A stretch of DNA of 64,000 nucleotides from Pelagibacteraceae bacterium AG-422-N09. Its GTDB lineage: Bacteria > Pseudomonadota > Alphaproteobacteria > Pelagibacterales > AG-422-B15. Of this stretch, positions 1-8,429 are shown piece after piece. The stretch's first letter is position 1. Every line of letters starts with the position of its first letter. The notes below the pieces were generated by a model, which had not been told where the DNA came from, made no database searches, and saw nothing but the letters and a program-made list of their open reading frames with translations. The translations under genes were made by a program, and so were the position numbers. The stretch covers positions 1 through 64,000 of the forward strand of contig QCMV01000001.1 in the NCBI GenBank assembly GCA_003213515.1. The letters run 5' to 3'.

Positions 1-1
1 A

Positions 2-427
2 TATGTTGGAAGAACAAAAAAAGGTGGAAAAGTTTATGTTGATTTTGCACACACGCCTGATGCTCTTAAAAATTCAATTGTAGAGTCAAAAAAGTTAGAG
101 ACATCAAACGTACATGTTTTATTTGGTTGCGGTGGAAATAGAGATAGAAAAAAAAGACCGCTAATGGGTAAAATAGCTTCAAAATACGCTGATAAAGCAA
201 CAGTCACAGATGATAATCCAAGATATGAAAATCCAGCAAGGATTAGAGAGGAAGTGATTGGAAATTTAAAAAACATATCTGAAATTGGTAATAGAAAACT
301 AGCCATAAAAGAAGCTATTAGCGAATTAAAAAGAGGTGATCATGTGATATATTTGTTAATGCACAAACATCAAAATTCATTCCATAAAATCTACTTTGAT
401 GTAAGCCATGACTTGATGCTTCCATAA
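2..427 (+). CDS. murE: MurE C-terminal fragment (inverted, chimeric)
   Basis: The frame is open from the left edge and encodes the C-terminal part of UDP-MurNAc-tripeptide synthetase (MurE): VDFAHTPDAL, FGCGGNRDRKKRPLMG and VTDDNPR. The DNPR motif is the one tied to meso-diaminopimelate selection. Homology ends at RGDHV near 347, where MurE should continue with the GKGHE region. The residues after that, up to the stop at 425-427, are antisense to the murE N-terminal half at 318-929 and have no meaning. This is the same gene as the one on the other strand, joined tail-to-tail, with about 160-170 middle residues missing. It is therefore very likely an amplification or assembly artefact and not a second gene. 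Confidence 0.8.
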   Translation, partial: YVGRTKKGGKVYVDFAHTPDALKNSIVESKKLETSNVHVLFGCGGNRDRKKRPLMGKIASKYADKATVTDDNPRYENPARIREEVIGNLKNISEIGNRKLAIKEAISELKRGDHVIYLLMHKHQNSFHKIYFDVSHDLMLP

Positions 428-929
428 CTAAATATTTTATTTTTTTTTGACCTATTTTTTTTAATTGTTTTGAAAGATCAATCGGTTCGGGTGAAGTAAG
501 GTTATATTTATTTCTCTTTAATACAGAGTTTCCTAAAGTACCTATAGTAGCTACACTCTTACCTGAAATTCTCAGTAAATAACTTAAAAAATATGCAACA
601 GATGTTTTTCCATTAGTTCCAGTTATTGCAATTTTTTTTTCAATATTATTCTTGTTTATTTCAAATGCTAATAGCGATAGTGATTTTCTAATATCTTTAG
701 CCTTTATCACTGTCGTATTCTTTGGATATCTTTTTTTACTATATGATGGAACTACAATAGCTGCAGCACCCTTTTCAATTGCTTGATTTATGAACCTAGA
801 TCCATCTATTTCATTTCCAGGGATTGCAAAAAAAATATTTCCTTTTTTTATCGATCTCGAGTCTGATGAGACTCCATTAAATTTTATCTTCTTTGAATTA
901 ATTTCTTCTAGAAGGGAGTGATTTGGCAT
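318..929 (-). CDS. murE: MurE N-terminal fragment, UDP-MurNAc-tripeptide synthetase
   Basis: This is the N-terminal 199 residues of MurE, the cytoplasmic ligase that adds the third amino acid to the peptidoglycan stem peptide. Visible are the N-terminal UDP-binding region (SSDSRSIKKGNIFFAIPG), the ATP-binding GTNGKTS at residues 104-110, and the ISHDHL motif at 194-199. Homology stops at ISHDHL; the last four residues come from the antisense of the C-terminal fragment on the plus strand. The intact protein should be near 480-490 residues. It starts at ATG 929, 3 nt after the ftsI stop, as the last dcw gene seen. The gene is broken by the inverted junction at about 333-347; an essential gene is unlikely to be broken like this in the living cell. 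Confidence 0.88.
   Translation of the reverse strand: MPNHSLLEEINSKKIKFNGVSSDSRSIKKGNIFFAIPGNEIDGSRFINQAIEKGAAAIVVPSYSKKRYPKNTTVIKAKDIRKSLSLLAFEINKNNIEKKIAITGTNGKTSVAYFLSYLLRISGKSVATIGTLGNSVLKRNKYNLTSPEPIDLSKQLKKIGQKKIKYLVMEASSHGLHQSRFYGMNFDVCALTNISHDHLFLIR
337..349. other. Inverted-junction breakpoint within murE
   Basis: A 13-nt stretch starting with the palindrome TGATCA is where the plus-strand MurE C-terminal frame (GDHV) meets the minus-strand N-terminal frame (ISHDH). Both reading frames explain the same bases, so the two ends of the gene share a short inverted microhomology here. Such joins, with loss of the few hundred bases between, are typical of multiple-displacement amplification of single cells. 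A real chromosomal inversion is the alternative but would destroy murE. Confidence 0.75.
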
Positions 930-932
930 TTA

Positions 933-2708
933 TCAAAGAGAGGTATTAATGAGCATGTTTTCATTAGGTATGTATCTTGCCTTTATGTCCAAAATAGGAC
1001 TTACTCTATCAATAATTTGTCTTGAAACTCTTGCCGCATTCCACCCAGCATCACTCCAGTTCCAAGTATTATATGGCTCTCCATATTCTCTATTAATCCC
1101 TTTCGGGTCGTCTAATGAGATAAGAACTACATACTTTGGCTTGTGTATGGGTAGTACCGATATAAAAGTAGTTAACTTTTCTCTTGTGTAGGATTTTTTG
1201 TCTATCTTGTGAGATGTGCCTGTCTTACCTCCAACCAAATATTTAAACTTACCTTCTTCTGTGTATGCTTTATCAGCATCCTTTTTAAAGGCTTCTTTGG
1301 CAGTGCCTTTTGCAACAACTTGGCTTAAAAGGTAACGCATAATTTCACTGGTCTCTTCTGAAAAAATTTGATGTTCATATCGTTTATCATCTCCTAATTT
1401 TGTAAGAGATGGCTTAATTAAATATCCTCCATTTACTACAGCTGATGTAGCTACAGCCAAATGCAATGGTGATACTGAAAGGCCATAACCGTAAGAGATT
1501 GACTCTGTATTAACTGTTCTCCATGGGTCAGGAACAATTGGAATTGCTTTTTCTGGTATTCCAATATTTACTTGACGAAGTAATCCAAGTTGAGACAAAT
1601 ATTCTTGCTGTAATTCCTTACCAATATCTCTAATCATTTTAATCGTTCCAATATTTGATGACTCAACAAATATTTCTTCAACAGAGCACATTTTTATCTC
1701 ACAAGGCCTGTGAACATCCTCTACACGGTGCTTTCCAATATAAATGTGATTTTCAATTTCATACTTTGTATTTGGCTGAAAGATTTTTTCCTCAATTCCC
1801 ATTGCTGCAGTAAATATTTTCATCACTGAACCAAACTCATATACACCTAATGTGTTTTTGTTGAACTTATCATTGTCATTCGCATTTTTAGTATTGGGAT
1901 CAAAATCTGGAAGTGATGTCATGGCAAGAATTTCTCCATTATTGACATTCATTATGAGTCCTGAGCCACCAGTTGCTTTATATAGTTTCATAGCAGCTAG
2001 TATTTCATCGCGAACAATGTGTTGTATTCTTGTATCTAAAGATAATATCAAATCATTATTTTCTTCATTTTGAAGAAACTTATTAAAAGATTTTTCTAGT
2101 CCAGATACGCCTGCATTATCAATGTCAACTTTTCCAACTAAATGACTAAAAAGTTCACTGTGAAGATATTTTCTTTTATAAGCATCTCTGAATTCAATTC
2201 CAGTCTCACCTAAATCTATGTACTTTTGTAATTCTAAGGGTTCAACATTTCGATCAAGCCAGAAGAATTTTTTTTCAGATACCAATTTATCAAGATCAGT
2301 TGCGGAAAACCTATTATTTATTGCTGAGACTTTACTAATAAATTTTTTCTTATCGTATATAGCTTTTGGATTTACAGATATATGGGATGTTAATAAATTT
2401 GCTGTAAGAGAGGTATTATTCCTATCTAGAATATTTCCCCTTTTTGTCTCAACATTCTCAACAAAATAATTTCCCTTTTCGGTGTAAAGTAAATTAATTT
2501 CTATCATTTTGATTGTTACTGCCAAAAACAAACTACTAAAAACAATCGCTGACAATATTAAACGATTATTTATTTTAAGGGCAAAATTACTCTTTAAAGA
2601 CTTTAATCTCTCAAAAGCAAACTTTTCTTTATTGTATCTGTGTGTAAATGAAAAACTTTTTTGATATATATCAATTTTCTTTCGGCCAGTATTCCGCTTT
2701 TTTTTCAC
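933..2708 (-). CDS. ftsI: Peptidoglycan D,D-transpeptidase FtsI (PBP3)
   Basis: This is the septal class B penicillin-binding protein that cross-links peptidoglycan during division. It has a short basic cytoplasmic tail, one membrane anchor at about residues 48-72, a PBP dimer domain (TKRGNILDRN at 88-97) and a transpeptidase domain with the catalytic SVMK at 294-297, SSN at 350-352 and KTGTS at 495-499. The length of 591 aa fits the family. The start is GTG at 2708, 5 nt after the ftsL stop, and murE follows after 3 nt, so it sits inside the dcw operon. There is no C-terminal PASTA domain. Confidence 0.95.
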   Translation of the reverse strand: MKKKRNTGRKKIDIYQKSFSFTHRYNKEKFAFERLKSLKSNFALKINNRLILSAIVFSSLFLAVTIKMIEINLLYTEKGNYFVENVETKRGNILDRNNTSLTANLLTSHISVNPKAIYDKKKFISKVSAINNRFSATDLDKLVSEKKFFWLDRNVEPLELQKYIDLGETGIEFRDAYKRKYLHSELFSHLVGKVDIDNAGVSGLEKSFNKFLQNEENNDLILSLDTRIQHIVRDEILAAMKLYKATGGSGLIMNVNNGEILAMTSLPDFDPNTKNANDNDKFNKNTLGVYEFGSVMKIFTAAMGIEEKIFQPNTKYEIENHIYIGKHRVEDVHRPCEIKMCSVEEIFVESSNIGTIKMIRDIGKELQQEYLSQLGLLRQVNIGIPEKAIPIVPDPWRTVNTESISYGYGLSVSPLHLAVATSAVVNGGYLIKPSLTKLGDDKRYEHQIFSEETSEIMRYLLSQVVAKGTAKEAFKKDADKAYTEEGKFKYLVGGKTGTSHKIDKKSYTREKLTTFISVLPIHKPKYVVLISLDDPKGINREYGEPYNTWNWSDAGWNAARVSRQIIDRVSPILDIKARYIPNENMLINTSL

Positions 2709-2713
2709 GGAAT

Positions 2714-3058
2714 TTACCTTGCCGAATTTTGATTAATTGTTGATGTATCATAAACTGTAATAACATCATTAAATAATTCATTATTTTGTTCAATATCTTC
2801 ATTATCTAATACAACGAAATACTTTTCGTAATCATTAGTAATAATCATTTCTGAAATTTTTTTAATATTCATTGGCGAAACCAAATGGTCCCATTCAATT
2901 TTATAAAGCTCATTTATCTTTTGTTCTTCTCGAAGTGTTAATTCAAGTTCATTAATATACTTTTGCTTTTCGGCTGAAATGTTTTTTATAACCATAATTG
3001 CAAGTAATCCGGTTAACAAAACAGCAACGGACAATATTTTAAAAAAAGCACTTATCAT
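2714..3058 (-). CDS. ftsL: Cell division protein FtsL
   Basis: This is a small bitopic protein of 114 aa with one N-terminal membrane span (about residues 5-25), then a heptad-like stretch rich in E, K and L (INELELTLREEQKINELYKIEWDHL) typical of FtsL, which joins FtsB and FtsQ at the divisome. WDHLVSPMNIKKIS resembles the conserved periplasmic part of alphaproteobacterial FtsL. The start ATG overlaps the rsmH stop as ATGA, which suggests translational coupling. Assignment rests on topology plus position between rsmH and ftsI, since FtsL sequences are weakly conserved. Confidence 0.85.
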   Translation of the reverse strand: MISAFFKILSVAVLLTGLLAIMVIKNISAEKQKYINELELTLREEQKINELYKIEWDHLVSPMNIKKISEMIITNDYEKYFVVLDNEDIEQNNELFNDVITVYDTSTINQNSAR

Positions 3059-3975
3059 AATTCAAATCCTAACTCAGATATTGGAATATAATTAAAGTTT
3101 AATTGCTTACGCTTAATGACTCTAAGCTTTGCTGAACGAGATCTTGGATTACTTAATATTTCCTTGGAAGATGGTTTTATTAATTTGATCTTTTTATTTC
3201 TTAAACAAACTTTGTTTGTAAAATTCTTTACCAACCTGTCCTCAATTGAATGAAATGTGACTACGCATATCTTCCCATTCGCTCTTAGTAAATTAAATGC
3301 TTGGTTGAGACCAGAATGAAGCTCTTGTATTTCATTATTAATAAAAATTCTAATAGCCTGGAATGTTTTCGTTGCAGGATGTTTTTTGTAATATTTTGAA
3401 GGAAACGATTTTTTAATTATTTCTGCAAGCTCGATCGTACTCTCAATTTTTTTTTGAGTTCTGTGCTTCTCTATGTTTCTTGCAATTTTTCTTGAATTTC
3501 TCTCATCTCCGTAATGATAGATGATATCAGCAAGCTCATCTTTGTCCTTTTTATTTATTAAGTCTGAAGCTGTTTGGCCATCCTGACTCATTCTCATATC
3601 TAGGGGGCCATCTTGCATGAATGAAAACCCTCTATTTGCATCATCTAGTTGCATTGATGAAACTCCTATATCAAATACGAAACCGTTAATTTCTTTTTCT
3701 TTTGTTTCTTTGGAAATTTTATCAATCTGACTAAATTTAGAATGTACAAAAGAAAACCGACTGCCGTACTTTTTTTTAAATCTTTCAGCTTGTTTTTTGA
3801 CTGTTGGATCTCTGTCGATTGCAATGATTTTGCATTCACAACTTTGAAGGATTCTCTCTGTATATCCTCCATATCCAAATGTTGCATCGATGTATGTTTC
3901 ATTATCTTTTGGCCCTAATTGTTCAATAACCTCTTCAATAAGAACTGGCCTGTGGCCAAGTTCTTTATTTGTCAT
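3055..3975 (-). CDS. rsmH: 16S rRNA (cytosine1402-N4)-methyltransferase RsmH
   Basis: RsmH (MraW) methylates N4 of C1402 in 16S rRNA. At 306 aa it is of family length. The N-terminal [13 protein letters not shown], the SAM motif [16 protein letters not shown], the inner motif [20 protein letters not shown], and the C-terminal [16 protein letters not shown] and [12 protein letters not shown] are all characteristic. The ATG overlaps the ftsZ stop (ATGA) and the stop overlaps the ftsL start (ATGA), so it is locked between the two division genes. In the usual dcw order mraZ would lie directly upstream; here ftsZ is inserted between them. Confidence 0.96.
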   Translation of the reverse strand: MTNKELGHRPVLIEEVIEQLGPKDNETYIDATFGYGGYTERILQSCECKIIAIDRDPTVKKQAERFKKKYGSRFSFVHSKFSQIDKISKETKEKEINGFVFDIGVSSMQLDDANRGFSFMQDGPLDMRMSQDGQTASDLINKKDKDELADIIYHYGDERNSRKIARNIEKHRTQKKIESTIELAEIIKKSFPSKYYKKHPATKTFQAIRIFINNEIQELHSGLNQAFNLLRANGKICVVTFHSIEDRLVKNFTNKVCLRNKKIKLIKPSSKEILSNPRSRSAKLRVIKRKQLNFNYIPISELGFEL

Positions 3976-5660
3976 TTACTCTGTCTTCTCAAGAAAGATG
4001 GAATTTCAAGTAAATCTTGATCAGTTTCTAATTCTTCATCGGCTTCAATAGAATTATGTGTTTCATCCAGTTGATGCACGTTTTGGTCACTAAATAAGTC
4101 AGGTGAATCGCTATCTGAATTTTCCCTATTTGCATGTATTAAATCCATAATGCTTTGAGAAGACTCTGTCTGCTCCATTGCCGCCTCTTCAATTGGCTCT
4201 GGATCAACTTCAGGCTCTGCAATCATTTCTGGTTCAGAAACTGGCTCTGACTCCATTTCTGGCTCAGCAATTACTTCTTCTTCAGCAACATCAATTGCCG
4301 CCTCTTCAATTGGCTCTGGATCAACTTCAGGCTCTGCAATCATTTCTGGTTCAGAAACTGGCTCTGACTCCATTTCTGGCTCAGCAATTACTTCTTCTTC
4401 AGCAACTTCCATTACTGGCTCTTCAATTGGCTCTGGATCAACTTCAGGCTCTGCAATCGTTTCTTGTTCAGAAGTTTCCTCTTCAAAAATTGTTGTTTCA
4501 TCATTCATTGACCCTGAATCTTTTTCATCTGAGCCATCCATGTACATATATGGATCAGAATTTTTTTGGATTTCATCTTCTTGATTAGCTGAAGCATGAA
4601 TAGATCCTGTTCCATTCACTTGAGCTGCTGGAATTGATGAAACTGTTGAACTATTATTTACTTGTAAATCAACTATTCTCTTTGAAGGCTTGTCATGAGG
4701 TTCTAACCCAGTTGCAACAACAGAAACTCTAGCTTTGCCCTCAAGATTTTCGTCAAAGATTGATCCAACAATTACATCTGCATCAGGGTGAACTTGTTCT
4801 CTTATCTCATTTGTAATTTTATCAACCTCATGCAATGTTAAGTCAGTTCCACCAGTTATGTTGATCAATAATCCTTTGGCTCCGTCCAAAGAGTAGTCAT
4901 CAAGCAGTGGATTTGTAACTGCATTGTGAGCACATTCTATTGCTCTATTGTCGCCAGACGCTTCACCTGTACCCATCATTGCGCGTCCCATATTATTCAT
5001 GATTGTCTTTACATCAGCAAAGTCTAAGTTGATTAATCCCGGTACGACCATCAAATCGGTAATACTTCTTACTCCTGCATGCAAAACATCATCCGCCATT
5101 GAAAATGCATCGGCAAATGTTGTTTTCTCATCAGCAACTTTAAATAAATTTTGGTTTGGAATAACAATTGTTGTATCTACTAGATGTTCTAACTCTTTTA
5201 GCCCTTGCTCAGCAATTCTCATTCTTCCAGCACCTTCAAATTGAAATGGCTTAGTAACAACTGCTACAGTAAGTATGCCCAATTCTCTTGCAACACGAGC
5301 TATCACTGGAGCAGCGCCTGTACCAGTGCCACCACCCATACCAGCAGTAATGAAAAGCATGTTTGTGCCTTCAAGTCTTTCCATTATTTCGTGTTTAGTT
5401 TCATCGGCTGAGGATTTACCAATATCAGGATGAGAACCAGCTCCCAATCCTTTAGTAACCTGAACACCCAATTGCATTTTTGAGTCACTTAATGATTTAG
5501 ACAGAGCTTGTGCGTCTGTATTGGCTGCAACAAATTCAACTCCCGATAATCCGGATTGAATCATATTGTTAATTGCATTGCCGCCTGCACCACCGACTCC
5601 AAATACTGTTATCTTTGGCTTAAGCTCTTTTAGTTCTGGAACACTTAAATTTAAAACCAT
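3972..5660 (-). CDS. ftsZ: Cell division GTPase FtsZ with long repetitive linker
   Basis: This is the tubulin-like GTPase that forms the division ring. The GTP-binding signature GGGTGTG is at residues 109-115 and the T7 catalytic loop NLDFAD at 211-216. The globular core ends near residue 320. It is followed by a roughly 210-residue acidic linker with 39-aa repeats ([12 protein letters not shown] type units) and a conserved C-terminal peptide, IPSFLRRQ, which binds FtsA and other partners. The length of 562 aa exceeds that of short-linker FtsZ but fits long-linker alphaproteobacterial forms. A strong AGGAGG lies 8-9 nt before the ATG. The gene stands between mraZ (25-nt gap) and rsmH (ATGA overlap), not at the end of dcw after ftsA. 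Confidence 0.97.
   Translation of the reverse strand: MVLNLSVPELKELKPKITVFGVGGAGGNAINNMIQSGLSGVEFVAANTDAQALSKSLSDSKMQLGVQVTKGLGAGSHPDIGKSSADETKHEIMERLEGTNMLFITAGMGGGTGTGAAPVIARVARELGILTVAVVTKPFQFEGAGRMRIAEQGLKELEHLVDTTIVIPNQNLFKVADEKTTFADAFSMADDVLHAGVRSITDLMVVPGLINLDFADVKTIMNNMGRAMMGTGEASGDNRAIECAHNAVTNPLLDDYSLDGAKGLLINITGGTDLTLHEVDKITNEIREQVHPDADVIVGSIFDENLEGKARVSVVATGLEPHDKPSKRIVDLQVNNSSTVSSIPAAQVNGTGSIHASANQEDEIQKNSDPYMYMDGSDEKDSGSMNDETTIFEEETSEQETIAEPEVDPEPIEEPVMEVAEEEVIAEPEMESEPVSEPEMIAEPEVDPEPIEEAAIDVAEEEVIAEPEMESEPVSEPEMIAEPEVDPEPIEEAAMEQTESSQSIMDLIHANRENSDSDSPDLFSDQNVHQLDETHNSIEADEELETDQDLLEIPSFLRRQSK
4177..4470. repeat. 117-bp in-frame tandem repeat in the ftsZ linker
   Basis: Two full copies of a 117-bp unit lie next to each other; the phase mark CTCTTC occurs at 4185, 4302 and 4419. 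A partial, diverged third copy follows. The first two copies are identical over at least 109 bp. The period equals 39 codons, so length change keeps the ftsZ frame. On the protein level the unit alternates [13 protein letters not shown] with [12 protein letters not shown] and VAEEEVIA. Near-identity of copies suggests recent expansion or homogenisation. Confidence 0.93.
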
Positions 5661-5685
5661 GAAATTATCCTCCTATTTTCATTAG

Positions 5686-6138
5686 TTATTCATTTTTCCA
5701 TTTGAGATTTGCTAAATTATTTTTTGCATTATCACTTTTTTCTTTTTTGAAAGAGTCATAAGTATCAGGATTCCACATTTGAAATGTTTCTCCCATACCA
5801 ACGAAAGAAACGTAGTCAATAATACCTGCAATAGAGATTAGTCCATCAGGTATGATGACTCTGCCTTCTTGATCAAAATGAATTTGATGGCTGTCAGCAA
5901 AAATAGAAGTTGAAAAAGTATTTCTTTCTTCACTGAAGGGACCGGATGCTTCTATCGCATCACTGATCTTTTGCATTCTATTAGCGGTACATCCTTCAAT
6001 TGATTTAAGAGTCGGTGAAGGATAACAAATCATGCCCTTCAATCCGTTTTGTTCTAAGACACTTCTAAAAGAAGATGGAACAGAAACACGACCTTTTTTG
6101 TCAATGCGATTTATGTACGTAGATAGAAACAATGCCAT
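5686..6138 (-). CDS. mraZ: Transcriptional regulator MraZ
   Basis: MraZ is a double-AbrB-fold DNA-binding protein that represses the dcw promoter in bacteria where it has been tested. The start at ATG 6138 gives MALFLSTYINRIDKKGRVSVP, the canonical N-terminus; the frame could be read from TTG 6174, but the extra 12 residues look non-coding. The second repeat is visible as DSHQIHFDQEGRVIIPDGL. The length of 150 aa is normal. It heads the dcw operon and lies downstream of five TGGG boxes at 6187-6230, which are likely its own operator. ftsZ follows after 25 nt. Confidence 0.93.
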   Translation of the reverse strand: MALFLSTYINRIDKKGRVSVPSSFRSVLEQNGLKGMICYPSPTLKSIEGCTANRMQKISDAIEASGPFSEERNTFSTSIFADSHQIHFDQEGRVIIPDGLISIAGIIDYVSFVGMGETFQMWNPDTYDSFKKEKSDNAKNNLANLKWKNE

Positions 6139-6186
6139 TTTTAAAAAAAAGTTAGTTACTAAAATAATCAACAAAATTACCTCATT

Positions 6187-6230
6187 TGGGTTAAATTGGG
6201 ATTACTTGGGATAGTATGGGATTATATGGG
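6187..6230 (+). promoter_or_regulatory. MraZ-box array, five TGGG repeats at 10-bp period
   Basis: TGGG occurs at 6187, 6197, 6207, 6217 and 6227, exactly 10 bp apart, on the strand opposite to mraZ. MraZ is known to bind TGGGN direct repeats separated by 5 nt, upstream of mraZ, which is this spacing. A perfect TATAAT on the minus strand (6226-6221) lies within the array, so bound MraZ could block a promoter there. Five phased boxes is more than the three or four usually described. Confidence 0.85.
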
Positions 6231-6334
6231 TAATGTCTATACCTATTTATGATATTTCTTTTATAATCAATTATTTAACTAATTTTATACATTAGCCAAT
6301 ATCTATAAACTATTGAAAATAAACGACAAATATT

Positions 6335-6691
6335 GCCAGATAATTTATAAGCCGGGTTCTGTAATTTTTTTACAAAAAACCGATAACTATTCATCTAGCT
6401 CAATTGTTACCAATTGAGTCGTGCGATCAACCCGGTTACAGCCAAGACAAGCCAATGTAACCCTATTAGATCTTGCTCCCAGTGGGGTTTACCATGCCTT
6501 TTTTGTTACCAAAAAAGCGGTGAGCTCTTACCTCACCTTTTCACCCTTACCCTTAAAATTTCAATTAGGGCGGTTTATTTTCTGCGGCACTTTCCCTAGA
6601 GTTGCCTCCGCCGGGAATTACCCGGCACTGTTGCCTTGTGGAGCCCGGACTTTCCTCTTGATCAAGCCAAGCAGTTATCCAATTATCTGGC
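6335..6691 (-). ncRNA. rnpB: RNase P RNA (rnpB)
   Basis: This is the catalytic RNA of ribonuclease P, which trims tRNA 5' ends. On the minus strand the sequence contains GAGGAAAGTCCGGGCTCCAC near the 5' end and ACAGAACCCGGCTTAT at the 3' end, the two most conserved bacterial RNase P blocks. The ends are set by an 11-bp P1 helix: GCCAGATAATT (6691-6681) pairs with AATTATCTGGC (6345-6335). The size of about 357 nt is usual. Two plus-strand frames across this region are not genes. It lies between an AmpD-like amidase gene and mraZ on the same strand. Confidence 0.97.
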
Positions 6692-6722
6692 AGAATGGGT
6701 TTATCCTCTTAAAAGATATTGG

Positions 6723-7439
6723 TCAAGCCTCTCTTTGAAGAGATATAAGTTCTCTCAGATATCCCAACAATTTGTGCTTAACTGTAAAATCCTCTAACTC
6801 TTCAGGGCAATAATGACTTTCAAAAGCATAAATAACTTGTAGTGTTTCTTTATCCATTAAACTAGATAAAGTAATTTTATATCCAAAATCTCTTAGTAAC
6901 TGTTGTAAAGATTTAATCTCTGAAGCTCTAAGCGGCGTTTTAGAATTATTTTTCTTTGGTAAAATTACTAAGCCTTTTGCAGCTAACTTATGCCAAGGGA
7001 ATAAATATCCTGGATCTATCTTTCGCAGCGGGGCAACATCTGAGTGGCCCAAAACATTACTTTTTTTAATTTTGTATTTTGTCTGTAGACTTTCGATTAA
7101 TGAAATAAGTGATTTTATCTGAGATAACTTGAATTTATGATATCCAAATTCTTGGCCTTTATTTTGTAATTCTATTCCAATAGACTTTGAGTTTAAATTT
7201 ATATCTTTTTTCCAATTAGATATGCCTGCATGCCAAGCAATATCTTTATCATTTACGAGTTGGGTAATTTTTCCTCCTTCATTAATAAAATAATGTGAGC
7301 TCACTTTATGTTTTTTTGATCTAAGTCTTTTAATTGAATCCTGCGCTGTTTTCATTCCTGTATAATGTATGATTATATATTTTATATTTCTTCTTTTTAC
7401 TTGTTCAAAATTTGGGGATTTTAGATATTCAATTTTCAT
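6723..7439 (-). CDS. N-acetylmuramoyl-L-alanine amidase, AmpD-like
   Basis: This is an Amidase_2/PGRP-type zinc amidase predicted to cleave the bond between MurNAc and L-alanine in wall fragments. Putative zinc ligands are H25 (YIIIHYTG), H132 (VLGHSDVAP) and D142 (KIDPG), with IGIEL around E90. Residues about 170-225 resemble a C-terminal peptidoglycan-binding helical domain (SLQQLLRDFGY). No signal peptide is seen, so cytoplasmic recycling of anhydro-muropeptides is likely, as for AmpD. The ATG overlaps the upstream transporter stop as ATGA. AmiD-like function is an alternative, but that would need export. Confidence 0.87.
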   Translation of the reverse strand: MKIEYLKSPNFEQVKRRNIKYIIIHYTGMKTAQDSIKRLRSKKHKVSSHYFINEGGKITQLVNDKDIAWHAGISNWKKDINLNSKSIGIELQNKGQEFGYHKFKLSQIKSLISLIESLQTKYKIKKSNVLGHSDVAPLRKIDPGYLFPWHKLAAKGLVILPKKNNSKTPLRASEIKSLQQLLRDFGYKITLSSLMDKETLQVIYAFESHYCPEELEDFTVKHKLLGYLRELISLQREA

Positions 7440-8335
7440 GGTGAACTCGATACTTTTTCCTCTTCTGGTTCTCTCATCATTACAATAGCAACTCCTGTAA
7501 ATGACATGGTTGCGCCAAAGATAATTTTAAATGTAAGCACTTCATTAAATCCTTCATAAATAGAAAAATAAGAAATAATCAGTGCATTTATTATCGCAAG
7601 TACCGGAGCAAGAAGCGTTAGGGGTGTAATTTTTGATAATTCATATTTTGTTATTAAGTAATAAAAACCTGCATGGCCAATAGCAGTTGCGGCAAATGCT
7701 GTAAATAATATAGCTCCCCAACCAATTATGGATGCATTTAAAATCAAGTCTAATTGATTTTCCTCAACTAAAAATGATATCGTTGCCAGGAATAAAAAGC
7801 TTATAAAAGCTATCCAAGCTTGTAGATCAAATACTTTAACATCTTTTAACTTCTTCATAAAAAGTAGGCTGATAGCAATAGATAAAGCTGCTAATAGTGC
7901 ATAATAAACACCGCCGAGATCAGAAAATATTGTAGGCTCAAAAATCAAAATAATAACTCCCCCAAATGCAAGTGCTATTCCAAGAATACGCCTCCACTTA
8001 ATCACCTCACCTAAAAATATAACGGATAATATAGTCGCAAATGGTACACCTAATTGGAGAACCACAGCAACAGAGGAAATAAATTGAGAATTATCAAGAG
8101 CAAGATAGAAAAATGCAAAATGAATGCCTCCTCCTAATATAGAAATAATTAAAATATTAGTCATTTGGCCTCGGTGAATTTTCAAAAAGGGTATGAGTAA
8201 AAATGCAATGATTAGAAATCTCATTGTCGTAAATAAAAATGGTGGAAATTCATTTACACCGATTTTTGCAGAAATAAATGCCAGTCCCCACGCTAGATTA
8301 ATGGATAATACAATGAATATGTCAATTGTTCTCAA
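7436..8335 (-). CDS. DMT-superfamily EamA transporter
   Basis: This is an inner-membrane carrier of 299 aa with about ten hydrophobic helices in two EamA halves (DIFIVLSINLAWGLAFISAK and VYYALLAALSIAISLLFMKK begin the halves). The family exports amino acids, metabolites or nucleotides, but substrate cannot be told from sequence. The N-terminal NLAWGLAFISAKIGVNEFPP is the usual EamA opening. It is coupled by an ATGA overlap to the amidase gene, which allows but does not prove a role with wall fragments. The divergent mlaA gene starts 94 nt away. Confidence 0.88.
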   Translation of the reverse strand: MRTIDIFIVLSINLAWGLAFISAKIGVNEFPPFLFTTMRFLIIAFLLIPFLKIHRGQMTNILIISILGGGIHFAFFYLALDNSQFISSVAVVLQLGVPFATILSVIFLGEVIKWRRILGIALAFGGVIILIFEPTIFSDLGGVYYALLAALSIAISLLFMKKLKDVKVFDLQAWIAFISFLFLATISFLVEENQLDLILNASIIGWGAILFTAFAATAIGHAGFYYLITKYELSKITPLTLLAPVLAIINALIISYFSIYEGFNEVLTFKIIFGATMSFTGVAIVMMREPEEEKVSSSP

Positions 8336-8429
8336 TACTGGCTCATTTCTGTGTCATTTTCTAATTATTATTCGATTACACTAAAATATTAATTTGATTA
8401 GAAAATTTATATAGAATAGCATTATTTCA

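Noticed and set aside
4177-4470. Possible CRISPR-like or mobile repeat
   Set aside because: Units are contiguous, 117 bp, in frame inside ftsZ and have no spacers or cas genes nearby.
4178-4588. Plus-strand 136-aa frame rich in Leu, Gln and Ser
   Set aside because: It is the antisense of the repetitive acidic linker of ftsZ; its repeats copy the 117-bp unit and have no start signal.
6414-6738. Two overlapping plus-strand frames of 61 and 105 aa
   Set aside because: They cross the RNase P RNA gene on the other strand, whose conserved blocks explain the sequence.
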